From assembly GCF_002020135.1 (NCBI RefSeq), contig NZ_MPZS01000001.1, positions 1,736,001 to 1,800,000 of the forward strand: DNA of 64,000 nucleotides, written 5' to 3'. Below, in pieces: positions 37,927 through 47,427 of this stretch. Numbering within the stretch: position 1 is the first letter of the stretch; each line of letters begins with the position of its first letter. The notes below the pieces were generated by a model, which saw only the letters and a list, made by a program, of their open reading frames with translations, did no database searches and was not told the DNA's origin. Both the position numbers and the translations under genes were made by a program. The stretch comes from Thioclava marina. GTDB lineage: Bacteria; Pseudomonadota; Alphaproteobacteria; Rhodobacterales; Rhodobacteraceae.

Positions 37927-40900
37927 TCAGTAGTTGCGCTCGAAATAGACGCCGAGCGTGCTCTGCCCCTCGGAGTCGACCGATCCGCGCGCGGTCACGT
38001 TCTTCGTCACGTCGAGATTGAGATTGACCTGCGAGGTGCCGTCGCCGCTCACCGTGACATCGGTATAGATATTGTCGGTGAGATATTTCCCGACCTTGAG
38101 CTGCGTGTTGCCCTCGGCATCGGTCGATACGTCGAGATCGTCGAGCCCGAAATTCTTGCGCAGGTTTCCGATGATCCCCTCGCCGCCCTTGCCCGCCAGC
38201 GTCGCCACGGCCGAGGCCAGTTGCGCGGCTTGCAACACCGAGAGATTCTCGATCGAGCGCCCGAAGATGAGCCGCGCGAGAACCTCGTCCTGCGGCAGCT
38301 CGGGCGAGGAGGTGAAGGTCACGTTCGGCTCGGTTGCGCGGCCCTCGATATTGATCGAGATCGTGTAGTCGTCCTGACTCGTGGTCGCGGTGAAGGTCAG
38401 CCAGGGAACGAGCGCGCCCTGCAGCGCGATCTTGCCCTGATCGAGCGTGAAACGCTGACCGAGAATGTCGAGACGCCCGCGCACGAGGTTGAACTGCCCG
38501 ATCGGGATCACGTCCGAGGTGGTTCCGGTGACGCGCAGGCTGCCGCCGAGTTCGGCATCGAGGCCGCGCCCGCGCACGAAGATCCCGCGCGTCGAGGCGA
38601 TCGTCACATCGAGCGGATAGGACGGACCGGCCTTTGCTCCCGCCGCATCGGCGGGTTTCGTCGAGAGCAGGCCCGCCCGGTTCAGCGTCTGGCGCACCGC
38701 CGTGCTTTCGCCGACATGGGTCATCCCCTCAGGCACCGCCGCCCCGCCGCCAAGCCCCGAAGAGGGCACGCGCAGTTCGGTATCCTCGAGCGTGATCAGC
38801 CCAGCGATCTTCGCGCCGCCCGCAAGAGGCCCATCCATCGTGATCGTGCCCGAGGCGCGGGTGTCGTATAGCTCGGGATCGCGCAGCCGCGCGCGATCGA
38901 GGCGGATCGTGAGATTGCCGTCATAGGGCGCGGAAAGCGCGACTGGCCCGCTGACGCTCAGCGACCCGCCGGTGCTGAGCCGTCCGTTCAGATCGAGCTG
39001 CGCCGACCCGCCCGAGAGGTTCACCGTGGTATTCACGTCCTGAAGCACCATGCCGAGATTGGGCGCGACGATCTTGGTGCCATTCGCGCTGACCGTTCCC
39101 GAGAGCGCCGACAAACCCGGCTTGCCATTGAGCCGCAGGTCGAAGCTGAGCGGGCCTTGCAGCGAGCGCGGCTCGATGAAGGCATTGACCAGGGCGGTCT
39201 GGGCCTGACCGGTGATGCTCAGATCCGCATCGCCGAAATCGGACGAGACGCGGCCCGAAACCTTCGCCTCCGTGCCCCCCGGACCAGAGCCCGAGAGGGC
39301 AAGGTCATAGCCCTTGCCATCGTCGCCAATCGTGCCCGACAGGTTCACCGGTCCGGCGAAGCCTGGCGCGAACAGCGCCGCGTTGGACAGGCGGGTGACC
39401 AGGTCGAGCGTGCGCCCGGTCTCCCCGGCCGTCCCCGTGGCCGAAACCTCGAGTTGGGGGTTATCGAGTTGCAGGTCGCGGAGCAGGATCTGGCCCGCAG
39501 TATAATCGGCCAGGAGCGAGAGCTTGGTCGTGCCAGCCAGAACCTTGTCGGCCTCGGCCTGACCGAGCGCGAGCGAACGGCCCGTCCCGTCGAGCTTGAG
39601 CGTGTAGGTCTCGCCCGCGAAGGTGACGGTCGCATCCGCGTCAAGCGCGCCGCTATAGCCACCGCCAAGGATCGAGAGATCCTGCGCGCTCAGCTTCGCC
39701 GTCAGCTTGCCGTCCTCGCTCGCCAAACTGCCCTGCGCCTGAAGCGTGCCCGCGGCGGTCTTCACGTCGAGCAGGTCGAGCGTCAGGCCGGTCTCGTCGC
39801 GTCTGGCCGAAGCGATGATCTCGGAGCGGCCCGCGAGCGCGCGGTCGGCCTGGGGCTGGTCGATCGTGATGTCCTGACCGACGACATTGAGATCGGCGTC
39901 GAAGGCGCCGGTCAGCACCGTGTAGCTGCCGGCGACCGAGGCCTGCGCCTTGCCCGAAAGCGTGCGGCCCGCCAAGCCCGAGATCACGCCCAGATCCGCG
40001 TGATTGACCTCTGCCTTGCCCTTGATCGTCACGCCCTTGTCGAGATCGGAGATCGTGAGATTGGCGTCGGCGCGATAGTCGCGCCCCAGAAGCGAAAGCT
40101 GCGAGAGGCGCAGCGGCTTGTCCTGTTGCCAGGAGAACACCGCCTTGGCCGTGGCGAAGGGACCGACGGCCTCACTGAGTGCGGGATCGGAGAATTCGAG
40201 ACCGTTGAGGCCAAGGAGCACCGTGCCGCCGAGGCTGGGCGGCGCGCTTTGACGGATGCGGCCCGACCCCGAGAGGTTGGCGGTCAGCATCTTCGTGCCG
40301 TCCTCGCGGCGCAGCTGGTCGAGCCTGCCCGAAAGTCTCCAGCCATCGCCCTGCGCCTTGTCATAGGCGAGGTTGATGGTGCCCGATTGCACCCAGGTCT
40401 TCGTGCCCGACAGCGGCAGCAGAACCTCCTGCCCGTCGCCAACCCCGAGCTGGCCCGTCAGCTCGAATTTCTCGGGCATGTTGTTGGTGCCGATCAGCGC
40501 AGAGCCGCTCAGCTGGAGCGCGCGCGACTTCAGGTCGAGCCCCTTGATCTGGGTCTGCCCCGAGGCGCTGCGGCTGCCGGTCACGACAAGCGCGACTTCC
40601 TCGCCGAAGAAAGCGCGGTACTCTTCGGGCAGAAGCGGGCGCACGTCACCGCCGAAAGCGGCAGAGAAACTGGTCTGGGCGGGCGCGCCTTCGGGGGCGC
40701 CTTTCGGCACCGCCTTTTTCACCGTCACCTGTCCGGCGAGGCGCTGCTGGCCCTGCGTGCTCAGCACGATATCGGCGGTGAAATCGTCGATCGGGCCGCT
40801 GCCCGAAACCGCGAGCGTCATCGGCGGTTCGCCCGGCAGGCCGATGCGCTTGGTGATGATGCCGCCCTGCCCCTCGTCGACAAGTAGATCGAGGCCCAGC

Positions 40901-41535
40901 TCGCGCGAGCCATTGTCATAGGAGGCCGTCAGCGAAAAGGTGCCCTTTTCCCCGTCGATCCGGTCGATCGCGAGTTTGGCCTTGCCCTCGCCCCCGGCCA
41001 GAGACATCGAGCCGCTGACCTTCACCGTCGCGGGTTGCCCGAGGATCGGTGCGCCGAGGATCACCTTCTTCGCGTCGATCTTGCCGATATTCACCGAAAC
41101 CGGCAGATCGGGGAGCGCGAAGGGTTTCGCCTCGGGGCTGGGGGTGCCGTCGCTGGCTTGCGCACCGGGCAGGCGCGGCAGGTCGATCTCGGCGGCGGAC
41201 AGCTCGTCGATCTCGATCTTGCCGCTCAGAAGGGCCGTGCGGTTCCACTGGATCGCGCCGTCCTTGATCGTGATCCACGCCCCGTCCTCATCGGAGATCG
41301 TGAGCTGGGTGAAGGTCGCGCGCGAACTCAGCGCGCCCGCGAACCCGTCAAGCCGCACCGTGCGCCCCGCGCCCGAAAGGTTATCCTCGATCAGCCCGGT
41401 CAGATAGGAACGGTCGCGCGCGGTCTGTTCGGCCGTGGCGGCGCCCGCCCCGGCATCGGTCGGGGGCGTGGTGTCCTGCGCGCCGGCGATCAGCGGGGTC
41501 AGGCAGAAAGCGAAGAGGAGCGCGAAACGTTTCAT
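37927..41535 (-). CDS. tamB: TamB, translocation and assembly module protein
   Basis: 1202 residues. Signal/anchor (MKRFALLFAFCLTPLIAGA), long AsmA/beta-taco repeat region rich in Gly/Ser/Asp strands, and a C-terminal DUF490 domain (about 900-1202; RLIFGRSIENLSVLQAAQLASAV near 1110). TamB bridges the inner and outer membranes and works with TamA in outer-membrane protein or lipid transport. The start overlaps the tamA stop (TGATG), so they are co-translated. Ends in YFERNY, aromatic as in the family. Confidence 0.92.
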   Translation of the reverse strand: MKRFALLFAFCLTPLIAGAQDTTPPTDAGAGAATAEQTARDRSYLTGLIEDNLSGAGRTVRLDGFAGALSSRATFTQLTISDEDGAWITIKDGAIQWNRTALLSGKIEIDELSAAEIDLPRLPGAQASDGTPSPEAKPFALPDLPVSVNIGKIDAKKVILGAPILGQPATVKVSGSMSLAGGEGKAKLAIDRIDGEKGTFSLTASYDNGSRELGLDLLVDEGQGGIITKRIGLPGEPPMTLAVSGSGPIDDFTADIVLSTQGQQRLAGQVTVKKAVPKGAPEGAPAQTSFSAAFGGDVRPLLPEEYRAFFGEEVALVVTGSRSASGQTQIKGLDLKSRALQLSGSALIGTNNMPEKFELTGQLGVGDGQEVLLPLSGTKTWVQSGTINLAYDKAQGDGWRLSGRLDQLRREDGTKMLTANLSGSGRIRQSAPPSLGGTVLLGLNGLEFSDPALSEAVGPFATAKAVFSWQQDKPLRLSQLSLLGRDYRADANLTISDLDKGVTIKGKAEVNHADLGVISGLAGRTLSGKAQASVAGSYTVLTGAFDADLNVVGQDITIDQPQADRALAGRSEIIASARRDETGLTLDLLDVKTAAGTLQAQGSLASEDGKLTAKLSAQDLSILGGGYSGALDADATVTFAGETYTLKLDGTGRSLALGQAEADKVLAGTTKLSLLADYTAGQILLRDLQLDNPQLEVSATGTAGETGRTLDLVTRLSNAALFAPGFAGPVNLSGTIGDDGKGYDLALSGSGPGGTEAKVSGRVSSDFGDADLSITGQAQTALVNAFIEPRSLQGPLSFDLRLNGKPGLSALSGTVSANGTKIVAPNLGMVLQDVNTTVNLSGGSAQLDLNGRLSTGGSLSVSGPVALSAPYDGNLTIRLDRARLRDPELYDTRASGTITMDGPLAGGAKIAGLITLEDTELRVPSSGLGGGAAVPEGMTHVGESTAVRQTLNRAGLLSTKPADAAGAKAGPSYPLDVTIASTRGIFVRGRGLDAELGGSLRVTGTTSDVIPIGQFNLVRGRLDILGQRFTLDQGKIALQGALVPWLTFTATTSQDDYTISINIEGRATEPNVTFTSSPELPQDEVLARLIFGRSIENLSVLQAAQLASAVATLAGKGGEGIIGNLRKNFGLDDLDVSTDAEGNTQLKVGKYLTDNIYTDVTVSGDGTSQVNLNLDVTKNVTARGSVDSEGQSTLGVYFERNY

Positions 41536-43328
41536 CAGAAAGCCTGCCCGATACCGATATAGATCTGTGCGCCCGAGCCGGTGCCGCCCGAAACCGGGAA
41601 GCCGACATCGAGGCGGATCGGGCCGATCCCGGTCTTGTAGCGCACACCCAGACCCGCACCGGCCTGCGAGCCGCTCTCGCCGCCGCCCGAGACATAGCCG
41701 TAATCGTAAAAGGCCACCGCGCCGATGTTCTTCGTGATGCCGAAACGCGCCTCGCTCTGGATGCCGACGAATTCGGTCCCGCCCGTGGTGAGCGTGCCGC
41801 CATCGAGCACCGTCACGCCGAGAGACTGGTAGGGCTGGCCGCGCACCGTGCCACCGCCTCCCGAGTAGAACAGGTAGTCGCGCGGGGTCTCTGCGAGGTC
41901 GGCGCCGACGACACTGCCGAGCTGCAACCGGCCCGCCAGAACGAAGCGCTTGCTTTCGCCGAAGCTCTTGTAGGCGCGCAGGTCACCGGTGAGCTGGGCT
42001 CCCGTCCCTGTGTTCTGGTCGAGCCCGAAGAAGGGCGTCACCCCGGCCTGCACGTAATAGCCCCTTGTCGGGTCCATCTTGTTGTCGCGGTCGTCCCAGG
42101 TGAGCTTGGTGGGCAGGTACACCTGGCGGAAGATCGTCTCGCCGCTGCTGTCGGTGACCTTCGACCAGCCGTAATTGATCGAGATGTCGCCCGTGAGCTT
42201 GTCAGAGAAGATGCGCGTCAGACCGAAGCCGATATCGAAAGCATCCTCGTCGTAATCGTCTTCGTTCTTGTGGCTGAGTTCGGTCGTCACATAGGCGTTG
42301 GTATCGGGGTTGAAGGTCGCCGGACGGTCGATCCGCGCGCCGATCGAATAATCGATGCCGCCGGTCGCCCCGCCGATCCCGCTCACCCCGGTATCGATGC
42401 GGAAACGCTCACCGCCCCCGAAGAGGTTGCGATGCATCCAATAGCCCGAAAGCCCGAGACCGTCGGTGCTGTTGAGCTCTGCCCCGACCCCGATCTTGCG
42501 CTTTTTCTGCTCGACCACGGCAAGGCTCACATCGAGGCTGTCATCGGGGTTGAGAACCTTCGCCTCGGTCACCGCGACGGAGGAGAAGATGCCGGTACGC
42601 TGGAGCCGCGCCTGCACCTCGTCGAGCTTCTTCGGGTTATAGACTTCGCCGGTCGGGAAGCCCGCGATCTCACGCAGGCGCTTTGTGCGCAGGCGCTTGT
42701 TGCCCGAGGTCTCGAGCTTGCCGAAGGTCACGACCGGGCCGGGCGCGATGCGGATCTCGGATGAGAGGGTATTGGCGCGGTGATCGGCGACGATATCCTG
42801 TGCGGCGACCTGCGCCTTGGCATGACCCTCGTCGCGCCATTTCGTCGTGGCGGTGCTGGCCGCGTCGATGATCACCCCCGATTGCGCAACCTGACCCGGC
42901 GCATAGCCTTCGGGCAGGTCGGTGCCTTTCGCGAGGGGACCGATCGCGGCACGGGAGAAGTGGAAAATCGGCCCCGGCGTCACCGAGACGGTCACCTGCG
43001 TCACGCTGGCAGGCGCGTCGAGCGGCGGGATATTCGCCGCCTCGCGCCCGTCGAGCTTGATCGAGACGACACCCGAGTAATAGCCCTGCGCAAACAGCGT
43101 CGAGACGATGCGGTTGTAATCGGCGCGCGCGGCGGCGAGCACATCCTGCCCATCCTTGCCCTTCGCATCCTTGTTCTGAACGAGGAGAGAGGCGCCCTCG
43201 AGCGCCGATTTCAGACCGGATTCCGCGCCCGGGGTCTGAAAACTCAGATCATAGGTGAAGGCGGGCGCGGACAGAGAAACCAGTGCTGTCACACTCAACA
43301 GAAAAACTCGAACTCGCTTGGATGCCAT
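41535..43328 (-). CDS. tamA: TamA, BamA-family outer-membrane protein
   Basis: 597 residues: signal peptide (MASKRVRVFLLSVTALVSLSAPAFT), three POTRA-like domains (about 30-270), and a 16-strand barrel ending in IYIGIGQAF with C-terminal Phe for Bam recognition. The RGQPYQSLGV loop near residue 505 is the VRG/F lock strand of Omp85 proteins (RG kept). Start ATG 43328; the frame is open upstream. It is first in a two-gene operon with tamB. Confidence 0.92.
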   Translation of the reverse strand: MASKRVRVFLLSVTALVSLSAPAFTYDLSFQTPGAESGLKSALEGASLLVQNKDAKGKDGQDVLAAARADYNRIVSTLFAQGYYSGVVSIKLDGREAANIPPLDAPASVTQVTVSVTPGPIFHFSRAAIGPLAKGTDLPEGYAPGQVAQSGVIIDAASTATTKWRDEGHAKAQVAAQDIVADHRANTLSSEIRIAPGPVVTFGKLETSGNKRLRTKRLREIAGFPTGEVYNPKKLDEVQARLQRTGIFSSVAVTEAKVLNPDDSLDVSLAVVEQKKRKIGVGAELNSTDGLGLSGYWMHRNLFGGGERFRIDTGVSGIGGATGGIDYSIGARIDRPATFNPDTNAYVTTELSHKNEDDYDEDAFDIGFGLTRIFSDKLTGDISINYGWSKVTDSSGETIFRQVYLPTKLTWDDRDNKMDPTRGYYVQAGVTPFFGLDQNTGTGAQLTGDLRAYKSFGESKRFVLAGRLQLGSVVGADLAETPRDYLFYSGGGGTVRGQPYQSLGVTVLDGGTLTTGGTEFVGIQSEARFGITKNIGAVAFYDYGYVSGGGESGSQAGAGLGVRYKTGIGPIRLDVGFPVSGGTGSGAQIYIGIGQAF

Positions 43329-43442
43329 CGTTTCGCGCCCCCGGACAATCAGCGCCAAACTCGCAGTATTCGGGTGGAATGGCCAGAGCGGGCGCAACCT
43401 TCCGCCCATCAAAACCTCTGGATCGGCGAAAAAACTCCGCCG

Positions 43443-43967
43443 TCAGCAGATCAGCGTCGGGAGGATCCGCTCCATGTGCTTTTCCATGTAAATCCGCAGC
43501 CAGCTCGAGAACCGATCAGGGTGGCGTTTGACCTCGGCGGCGAGGTCGTAAAGGCCCACCCAGCGCGTGTCGGAAACCTCGTTCGGATCGGGCGTGATCG
43601 CCATGCCGGGGCGTGCGAAGGCGATGTAGACGTCGACCACCTCATGCTCGACCAGCCCGCCATCGACCTCGGTGCGATATTCGACCCGGTCGGCATGGGC
43701 GGGATAGAGCCCCTCAATGCCCAGCTCGTCGCGCAGGCGCCGCATCGCGCATTGTTCGGGGCGCTCGCCCCAGTCGGGATGGCTGCAACAGGTGTTGGAC
43801 CAGCGGCCGGGGGAATGGATCTTATTGGCGGAACGCTTCTGGAGAAGGATCTTCTCTCCATCCATGACGAAAATGGACACCGCCCTGTGGCGAAGCCCTT
43901 TCCGATGCGCTTCCATCAACTCGACCGGCGCCAATTCGCCGTCGATCCATGCCTGGATCTGTCCCAT
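43443..43967 (-). CDS. idi: Isopentenyl-diphosphate delta-isomerase, type 1
   Basis: 174-residue Nudix enzyme. Key residues: Cys in NTCCSHPDWGE (about 66-76) and Glu in VEHEVVDVY (about 113-121), plus the Nudix-like RRLRDELGI. It interconverts isopentenyl and dimethylallyl diphosphates in the cytoplasm. ATG 43967 is chosen because MGQIQAWIDGELAPVE is the usual N-terminus; the frame is open to 44018. Monocistronic. Confidence 0.92.
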   Translation of the reverse strand: MGQIQAWIDGELAPVELMEAHRKGLRHRAVSIFVMDGEKILLQKRSANKIHSPGRWSNTCCSHPDWGERPEQCAMRRLRDELGIEGLYPAHADRVEYRTEVDGGLVEHEVVDVYIAFARPGMAITPDPNEVSDTRWVGLYDLAAEVKRHPDRFSSWLRIYMEKHMERILPTLIC

Positions 43968-44109
43968 CTGTAACCTTGCGTCCCGTGCCGCGCCGGGGAA
44001 TCCGGGGGCACGGGGCAAAGATGGGGCTGAGACCGCGTCGAGTCACGGCGTCAGCTTGTCCCTGAGGCAGCATGCCGCGCCTCCGGGCCCTCACGTTTGT
44101 GTCAGGCGC

Positions 44110-44610
44110 TCACGAAAGCGTCTGACCGGCCGCTTCGGACTGCTGGCGACGCGCCAGTTCGTTGCGGTAGAGCGCGACGAAATCGACGATCTCGAGGTTG
44201 AAGGGCGGGAAGCCGCCATCGCGGGTCACATCCGAGACGATGCGGCGCACGAAGGGAAAGAGCTGACGCGGGCATTCGATCAGCAGGAAGGGATGGAGCT
44301 GATCCTCCGGCACGCCCTCGACATGGAAGATCCCGCCGTAATCAAGTTCGAGCAGGTAGAGGGTCGAATTGTCGGCCTTGTTGGTCGAGACGACCTTGAA
44401 CTTGGTGATCACTTCGTACTGGTGATCCTGCGCGCGTTTCTTCGCGTCGAGGCTCACCTGCACCTGCATCTCGGGCTGGACGTCGGCGGTTTGGAGCCCC
44501 TTCAGGGCGACGTTGTTCTCGAAGGACATGTCACGCACGAATTGCGCGAGAATGTTCATCCGCAGTTGGGACTGCTCGGCCGTGGCCGCGCCGTTTGCTT
44601 CTTCCGTCAT
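44110..44610 (-). CDS. secB: SecB, protein-export chaperone
   Basis: 166 residues. Typical SecB: ILAQFVRDMSFENN (about 19-32), LELDYGGIFHVEGV, and LFPFVRRIVSDVTRDGGFPPFNLEIVDF (about 117-144). The tetramer keeps preproteins unfolded and brings them to SecA. ATG 44610, after GGAGAGG, is chosen instead of an upstream ATG at 44646. Confidence 0.95.
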   Translation of the reverse strand: MTEEANGAATAEQSQLRMNILAQFVRDMSFENNVALKGLQTADVQPEMQVQVSLDAKKRAQDHQYEVITKFKVVSTNKADNSTLYLLELDYGGIFHVEGVPEDQLHPFLLIECPRQLFPFVRRIVSDVTRDGGFPPFNLEIVDFVALYRNELARRQQSEAAGQTLS

Positions 44611-44668
44611 GGACCTCTCCAGAATTGTCTGGGAGGGGTTTAGCACCCTGCCGCCCGCGCCTCAATTC

Positions 44669-45166
44669 TCAATGACGGGTCCAGCCGGAGGGGCCATCGG
44701 ACGGCGGCCGGCGATGGATCATCTCCTCGGCCTCTTCGGCATCGAGGATCTCGGGATCGCTGGGCTGGCGATTGTCATAGGCGGTGGTGCGATAGGCTCC
44801 GCCCATCTCGAAGCGCGTCACCTTCACGCGGCCTGCGGCCTGTTTCATCACCCAGTCGCGGATGCCCGGGATCAGCAGCAAGATCCCCACCGCATCGGTA
44901 AAGAACCCCGGCGTGAGCAGCAGCACCCCGGCGACGAGGATCATCGCCCCATGCGCCAGCGGGCGGGAAGGATCGCGCAGTTCATTGAGCGAGTCGCGCA
45001 GGTCGTTCATCGCGCGCGCGCCTTCGCGGCGCACCAGCGAGGTGCCGATGATCGCCGTCAGAAGCACGATCCCCAGCGTCGGCCAGAGCCCGATCAGACC
45101 GCCCACCTTGATGAACAGCCCGATCTCGATCAGCGGGACGGCCACGAAGGCCAGAAAGATCCACAT
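44669..45166 (-). CDS. fxsA: FxsA family membrane protein
   Basis: 165 residues with three or four helices; motif VPLIEIGLFIKVGGLIG near the N-terminus and LLTPGFFTDAVGILLLIPGIRDW (about 81-103) are FxsA signatures. E. coli FxsA counters exclusion of phage T7; its cellular function is unclear. Next to secB and divergent from the Tim44-like gene, an order common in alphaproteobacteria. ATG 45166 after GAGG. Confidence 0.88.
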   Translation of the reverse strand: MWIFLAFVAVPLIEIGLFIKVGGLIGLWPTLGIVLLTAIIGTSLVRREGARAMNDLRDSLNELRDPSRPLAHGAMILVAGVLLLTPGFFTDAVGILLLIPGIRDWVMKQAAGRVKVTRFEMGGAYRTTAYDNRQPSDPEILDAEEAEEMIHRRPPSDGPSGWTRH

Positions 45167-45284
45167 TGCATCCTCTTTCGTTCGTCCGCGACGCATGGGC
45201 GCGCCAGTGGACTTGAACCTGTCGAGGCCCTACATAAGTACCCAACGACCAAACGACAAACACAGCAAGAAATTCGGGGTCTCG

Positions 45285-45944
45285 ATGTCCGGTGCCGTTA
45301 TCCAGCTTATAGTTCTCGCGGCAATCGCGATCTTCCTGATTCTCAAGCTGAAAAGCGTGCTCGGCACGCGTGAGGGCTATGAGAAGCCGATCATCCCCGA
45401 AACAACGCCCGAACCCGCGCCGAAGCGCGATTTCGACGTGATCGAGGGCGGGCCCGACCACGATATCATCGACCATGTGCCCGAAGGCTCGACCGCGGCG
45501 GTCGCGCTGGCCGCGATGAAGCGCGTGGAGCCGAAATTCTCCGTCTCGCAGTTCCTGCAGGGTGCGCGCGGCGCTTATGAGATGATCCTGATGGCCTTCG
45601 AGACCGGCGATCTTGAAAAGGTGAAGCCGTTCCTGTCGCCCGACGTCTACGAGGCCTTCGAGACGGCTGTGGAGGCGCGCAAGGAACAGGGGCTCGACGT
45701 TCAGGCGGAGTTCCTCGGCCTGCGCGAACTGGTCCTCAGCGATGCCGATTTCGATCATGCCACCAACGAGGCCGAGGTGACGGTGCGCTTCGGGGCCGAG
45801 ATCATCTCGGTCGCGCGCAATGCCGCAGGCGAGGTGGTCGAGGGCGATCCCAAGACGCCGCGCAAGCAGCGTGACGTGTGGACCTTCGCGCGCACGATGG
45901 GCGCCAACGATCCGAACTGGCAGCTCGTCGCGACGGGCGGCTGA
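45285..45944 (+). CDS. Tim44-like domain inner-membrane protein
   Basis: 219 residues: an N-terminal membrane anchor (VIQLIVLAAIAIFLILKL), a Pro/Glu linker, then a Tim44-like domain (about 70-215; FSVSQFLQGARGAYEMILMAFETGD). In alphaproteobacteria this is the bacterial relative of mitochondrial Tim44 (TimA) and appears with secB and fxsA; the role in protein transport is inferred. ATG 45285. Next gene starts five bases after its stop. Confidence 0.85.
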   Translation: MSGAVIQLIVLAAIAIFLILKLKSVLGTREGYEKPIIPETTPEPAPKRDFDVIEGGPDHDIIDHVPEGSTAAVALAAMKRVEPKFSVSQFLQGARGAYEMILMAFETGDLEKVKPFLSPDVYEAFETAVEARKEQGLDVQAEFLGLRELVLSDADFDHATNEAEVTVRFGAEIISVARNAAGEVVEGDPKTPRKQRDVWTFARTMGANDPNWQLVATGG

Positions 45945-45949
45945 GCCCG

Positions 45950-46837
45950 GTGGCGCTGGCCTTCAGCGATATTCCCGGCTGGGACCGGGACGATCACGCC
46001 GCCGCCTGGGCGGCGTTTTGCGTCACGGCCGATCTGAGCGGGCTCGCTCCGGTCGCGACGGATGATGCGAAAGCCGCTTTCGAGGCGCTGTTCGAACCGG
46101 TCGAGATTGCCGCCGAGGGAACGGCCCATTTCACCGGATATTACGAACCGGAACTGCAGGGCGCGCGCGAGAAATCCGCGCGCTTTGCCTATCCGCTTTA
46201 TGCGAAACCCGCTGGAATAGGGTCTGAAAAGCCGTGGTTCACCCGTGTCGAGATCGTCGAGGGCGATTTGCTGGCAGGGCTCGAACTCGTCTGGCTCGAC
46301 AACCCGATCGAGGCGTTTCTGGCGCAGGTGCAGGGCTCGGTGCGGATCCGGTTCGAGGATGGCGGCAGCCTGCGGCTTGGCTATGACGGCAAGAACGGCC
46401 ACCCCTATCGCTCCATCGGAAAGGAACTGGTGGCGCGCGGGGTGGCGCCTGTCGAGGAGATGACTCCCGATCGCATCCGTCAGTGGGGGCATGAGAGCCC
46501 CGGCGAAGTGCAGGCGCTGCTCAATCACAACCCCTCGTTCGTGTTCTTCCGCGTACTCGACCTGCCCGAGGAAAGCGGTCCCCTTGGCGCGACGGGGCGA
46601 CCGGTAAGCGCGGGGCGCTCGCTTGCGGTTGACCCGGATGTGGTGGCGCTGGGCAGCCCGGTCTGGATCGATTGCCCGGGCTTTGGCCAGCGGCTGATGG
46701 TGGCGCAGGATATCGGCTCGGCGATCAAGGGCGCGGGGCGCGGGGATATCTTCACGGGCTCGGGACCGCAGGCGGGCCGTATCGCGGGAGCGATCAACAC
46801 GAAGGGCCGGATGATCGCCCTGCGGAGGCGCGCATGA
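45950..46837 (+). CDS. mltA: MltA family lytic transglycosylase
   Basis: 295 residues from GTG 45950. MltA/3D domain: FTGYYEPELQG (about 61-71), the AQVQGSVRIRFEDG block, GYDGKNGHPYRSIGKEL, and the catalytic Asp region AQDIGSAIKGAGRGDIF near the C-terminus. It cleaves peptidoglycan with formation of anhydromuropeptides. No signal peptide or lipobox is visible from this start; any start further upstream overlaps the previous gene. Overlaps the Smr gene by ATGA. Confidence 0.83.
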   Translation: MALAFSDIPGWDRDDHAAAWAAFCVTADLSGLAPVATDDAKAAFEALFEPVEIAAEGTAHFTGYYEPELQGAREKSARFAYPLYAKPAGIGSEKPWFTRVEIVEGDLLAGLELVWLDNPIEAFLAQVQGSVRIRFEDGGSLRLGYDGKNGHPYRSIGKELVARGVAPVEEMTPDRIRQWGHESPGEVQALLNHNPSFVFFRVLDLPEESGPLGATGRPVSAGRSLAVDPDVVALGSPVWIDCPGFGQRLMVAQDIGSAIKGAGRGDIFTGSGPQAGRIAGAINTKGRMIALRRRA

Positions 46838-47427
46838 GCAAGCGCCGCAAGCTCTCTCCCGAGGAGCGCGAACTCTGGGATCGCGTCGCCGCATCGACGC
46901 AACGCTATCGCCCGGAAAAGCCGGATTCTGCCGAAACAGAGCCTGTTTTGGCCCCGAATGCCAAGCCCAAACCCAACCGGCCCGAGCTGCGCGGCTTCCA
47001 ACTGGGCCAGCATGCGAAACCCTGTGCGCCGCGCCATGACCTCGCCTCCGGACCGGGCGAAAATCTTGCCCGTCAACCGGTGGTGATGGACCGCAAGGCG
47101 CACAAATCGATGACGCGCGGCAAGATGAAACCCGAGGCCACGCTCGACCTGCATGGGATGACGCTGGCAGAGGCCCATCCCGAGCTGATCCGCTTCATCC
47201 TGAACGCCCAAAGCCATGGCAAGCGACTGGTGCTGGTGATCACCGGCAAGGGCAAGCGCGGCGACGATGACGGGCCGATTCCGCGCCGCGTGGGGGTGCT
47301 GCGCCATCAGGTGCCGCATTGGCTGCGGCTGATGCCGCTGGCCCCGGCCGTCATGCAGGTGAGCGAGGCGCATCTGAAGCACGGCGGATCGGGCGCCTAT
47401 TACGTCTATCTGCGCCGGATGCGTTAA
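46834..47427 (+). CDS. Smr/MutS2-like domain protein
   Basis: 197 residues: a basic disordered N-terminal half and a C-terminal Smr domain (about 103-190) with ATLDLHGMTLAEA and VITGKGKRG, the nuclease/nicking motifs. ATGA overlap with mltA. Smr domains cut nucleic acid or collided-ribosome mRNA; the exact target is unknown here. Stop shares bases with the convergent hydrolase gene. Confidence 0.85.
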   Translation: MSKRRKLSPEERELWDRVAASTQRYRPEKPDSAETEPVLAPNAKPKPNRPELRGFQLGQHAKPCAPRHDLASGPGENLARQPVVMDRKAHKSMTRGKMKPEATLDLHGMTLAEAHPELIRFILNAQSHGKRLVLVITGKGKRGDDDGPIPRRVGVLRHQVPHWLRLMPLAPAVMQVSEAHLKHGGSGAYYVYLRRMR

